NCBI GenBank assembly: GCA_946184215.1
Contig: CAMHER010000110.1
Location: 1 to 6,410 of the forward strand
Source of the DNA: an uncultured Clostridia bacterium
Lineage (GTDB): Bacteria > Bacillota > Clostridia > Oscillospirales > Oscillospiraceae
Direction of reading: 5' to 3'
DNA length: 6,410 nucleotides
Made by a program: the position numbers and the translations under genes
Notes under the pieces: generated by a model
The model's input: the letters and a program-made list of their open reading frames with translations, nothing else
Told to the model about the DNA's origin: nothing
The model's database searches: none
Shown here: positions 5,318 through 6,410 of the stretch, one piece after another
Layout: every line of letters begins with the position of its first letter
Numbering within the stretch: position 1 is the first letter of the stretch

Positions 5318-6410
5318 GCAGCACGCGATTGAGTTGTTTGATACTTTCCTCGTCCGCGCCGCTCTGCTTTAAAAGGCTGATCATGGTCATGCGCCCCATC
5401 ATCCGCTGCAGCGCCGGGTTGTCCTTCACCGCGTCGGCCACGTCGCCCCGCTCGGAGGCGCCCCTGGCCATCATGGCCTCTACGATCGGCCCTGCCTGCG
5501 GGTGAGAGCGGATCTCGCCCAGGGTGTCCTGGATGGAGAAGCAGGTAGGATCGATGTCGTCAGCGTCGAACCAGTTGGTGACGGAGGCGGCAGCCTTGTT
5601 GAAAATGTAGCTCTCCTCCGGCTCAGAGACCCGACGGATGCACATGGTATCGCCGCAGCCCTCGGCCTCGGCACGGATCAGATGCTCGCCAAGGAGCGGG
5701 ATCGAAAAGCGGAAGACGGTCTTGCCGTGCTGCGTGCCGATGAGCGTGCCGTCGACATAGAGGCTCACCTCGTCGCGGTTCGAGTAGACCTTGATCTCCG
5801 TGGTCTCCTCGCAGCGGTTTTCATAGCGTTTGCCGCAGAGGTGGACGAAGGGCTCGGTCTTGTTCCAGGCGGCCTTGTAGAGATAAAAGGCGTCCTTGCG
5901 CAGAGCGCGGTCAAAGGTCACAAGTCCCTTCTGGTTCTCGCCGTGCTTGCCGCCCTCGTCGCGGCCGTCGGCAGCGAAGTCGAACAGGTTCCACACATGG
6001 GTGGCCCAGAGCCAGGGCCGGGCCTGAATCATGCGCAGCATGTGCTCGTGATACAGGGCCTGGTACTCCTCGGTGTAGTCGCCCTTTTCGGGACGACTGC
6101 TGTGGAAGGCGGGATTGGCGTCGGCGCCGTATTCGCTGAAGCCAATGACCCGTTCGGGGTATTTCGCGTGGTATTCGTCGAAGAATTCGTCGGTCTGCTC
6201 CAGCTCGCCGAGGTACCAGCCGAAGTAGAGGTTATAGCTGTTGATGTCCGGGATCTCGAGGATGGGGCTGTCGATCTCCAGCATGAAGACGTCCGCCATG
6301 GTGGTGAGGCGTGTCGGGTCCATGCGGTGGCAGAGCTCGTTGAGCGCCCGGTGGTTTTCGAGCAGCTCCTCGTTCACCGCGCTCGCGGCCGTGATCTCGT
6401 TGGAAAGGCC
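5301..6410 (-). CDS. GH2 family beta-glycosidase, C-terminal part (starts beyond right edge)
   Basis: The frame is open to base 6410 and gives the last 369 residues of a GH2 enzyme; the N-terminal sugar-binding and Ig-like domains lie outside. The first visible residues are GLSNEI, containing the acid/base Glu (codon 6396-6398). The nucleophile is in GFSEYGAD (Glu codon 6132-6134), 88 residues later, a spacing normal for GH2. THVWNLFDFA and NQKGLVTFDR, which close the TIM barrel, follow. Next comes a beta-sandwich module (about 5625-5865, EIKVYSNRDEVSLYVDG) like the DUF4982-type domain found after many GH2 barrels, and then an Ala/Met-rich helical tail of about 80 residues. Activity is probably beta-galactosidase- or beta-glucuronidase-like; the glycone cannot be fixed without the N-terminal half. 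The GTG at 6377 is not the start, because the acid/base lies upstream of it. Its TGA overlaps the next gene's ATG. Confidence 0.93.
   Translation of the reverse strand, partial: GLSNEITAASAVNEELLENHRALNELCHRMDPTRLTTMADVFMLEIDSPILEIPDINSYNLYFGWYLGELEQTDEFFDEYHAKYPERVIGFSEYGADANPAFHSSRPEKGDYTEEYQALYHEHMLRMIQARPWLWATHVWNLFDFAADGRDEGGKHGENQKGLVTFDRALRKDAFYLYKAAWNKTEPFVHLCGKRYENRCEETTEIKVYSNRDEVSLYVDGTLIGTQHGKTVFRFSIPLLGEHLIRAEAEGCGDTMCIRRVSEPEESYIFNKAAASVTNWFDADDIDPTCFSIQDTLGEIRSHPQAGPIVEAMMARGASERGDVADAVKDNPALQRMMGRMTMISLLKQSGADEESIKQLNRVLQGIKK

Noticed and set aside
4237..5505. Plus-strand open frame of 422 codons opposite the isomerase gene and parts of its neighbours
   Set aside because: It runs across three minus-strand genes and has no family motifs; it is a GC-bias shadow.
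5301..6377. GTG at 6377 as the start of a complete 358-residue protein
   Set aside because: The frame continues upstream to the window edge and includes the GH2 acid/base motif GLSNEI, so this is an internal Val codon of a longer enzyme.
1..6410. Promoters, terminators, riboswitches, tRNA/rRNA, CRISPR arrays and mobile elements
   Set aside because: Coding sequence fills the window, with at most 12 bases between genes. No repeat array, inverted repeat ends, transposase motifs or hairpin plus T-run was seen.

Overview
The window is a solid block of carbohydrate-degrading genes, all on the minus strand. The layout is given here in the direction of transcription, from the right edge to the left edge. 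It begins with the 3' part of a glycoside hydrolase family 2 (GH2) enzyme that enters from the right edge. Next come a sugar phosphate isomerase/epimerase-type TIM-barrel protein, a GH78 alpha-L-rhamnosidase, and a GH43-type enzyme carrying F5/8C (discoidin-like) and fibronectin-III-like C-terminal domains. Last is the 5' part of a GH1 beta-glycosidase that runs off the left edge. The three middle genes are complete. The GH1 fragment (1..409) is open-ended and easily missed, but its translation is unmistakable.

The genes are packed as one transcription unit. The junctions are an ATGA overlap (GH2/isomerase), a 1-base gap (isomerase/GH78), a 17-base overlap (GH78/GH43) and a 12-base gap that holds a ribosome binding site (GH43/GH1). 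No stretch of the window lacks a gene. I see no internal promoter, terminator, RNA gene, repeat array or mobile element. The operon promoter, any regulator and any transporter must lie outside the window.

The DNA is GC-rich (by eye about 60%). Codons TTA, CTA and TCA are absent over very long stretches, which explains several long spurious antisense frames. The protein families, the lack of signal peptides on every enzyme whose N-terminus is visible, and the short helical C-terminal module on the GH2 enzyme suggest a GC-rich anaerobic Firmicute, such as a gut Clostridia/Oscillospiraceae-type bacterium. That placement is inference.

Working model (inference): rhamnose-capped oligosaccharides or plant glycosides are imported and taken apart in the cytoplasm. 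GH78 removes alpha-L-rhamnose, GH2 a beta-linked galactose- or glucuronate-type sugar, GH43 an arabinose-, xylose- or galactose-type sugar, and GH1 a beta-linked glucose- or galactose-type sugar. The TIM-barrel isomerase handles a released or modified sugar. Two candidate substrates are arabinogalactan or pectin side chains (Rha-GlcA-Gal caps would suit GH78 plus GH2) and rhamnosylated plant secondary metabolites (which would suit GH78 plus GH1). The sequence alone does not decide between them.
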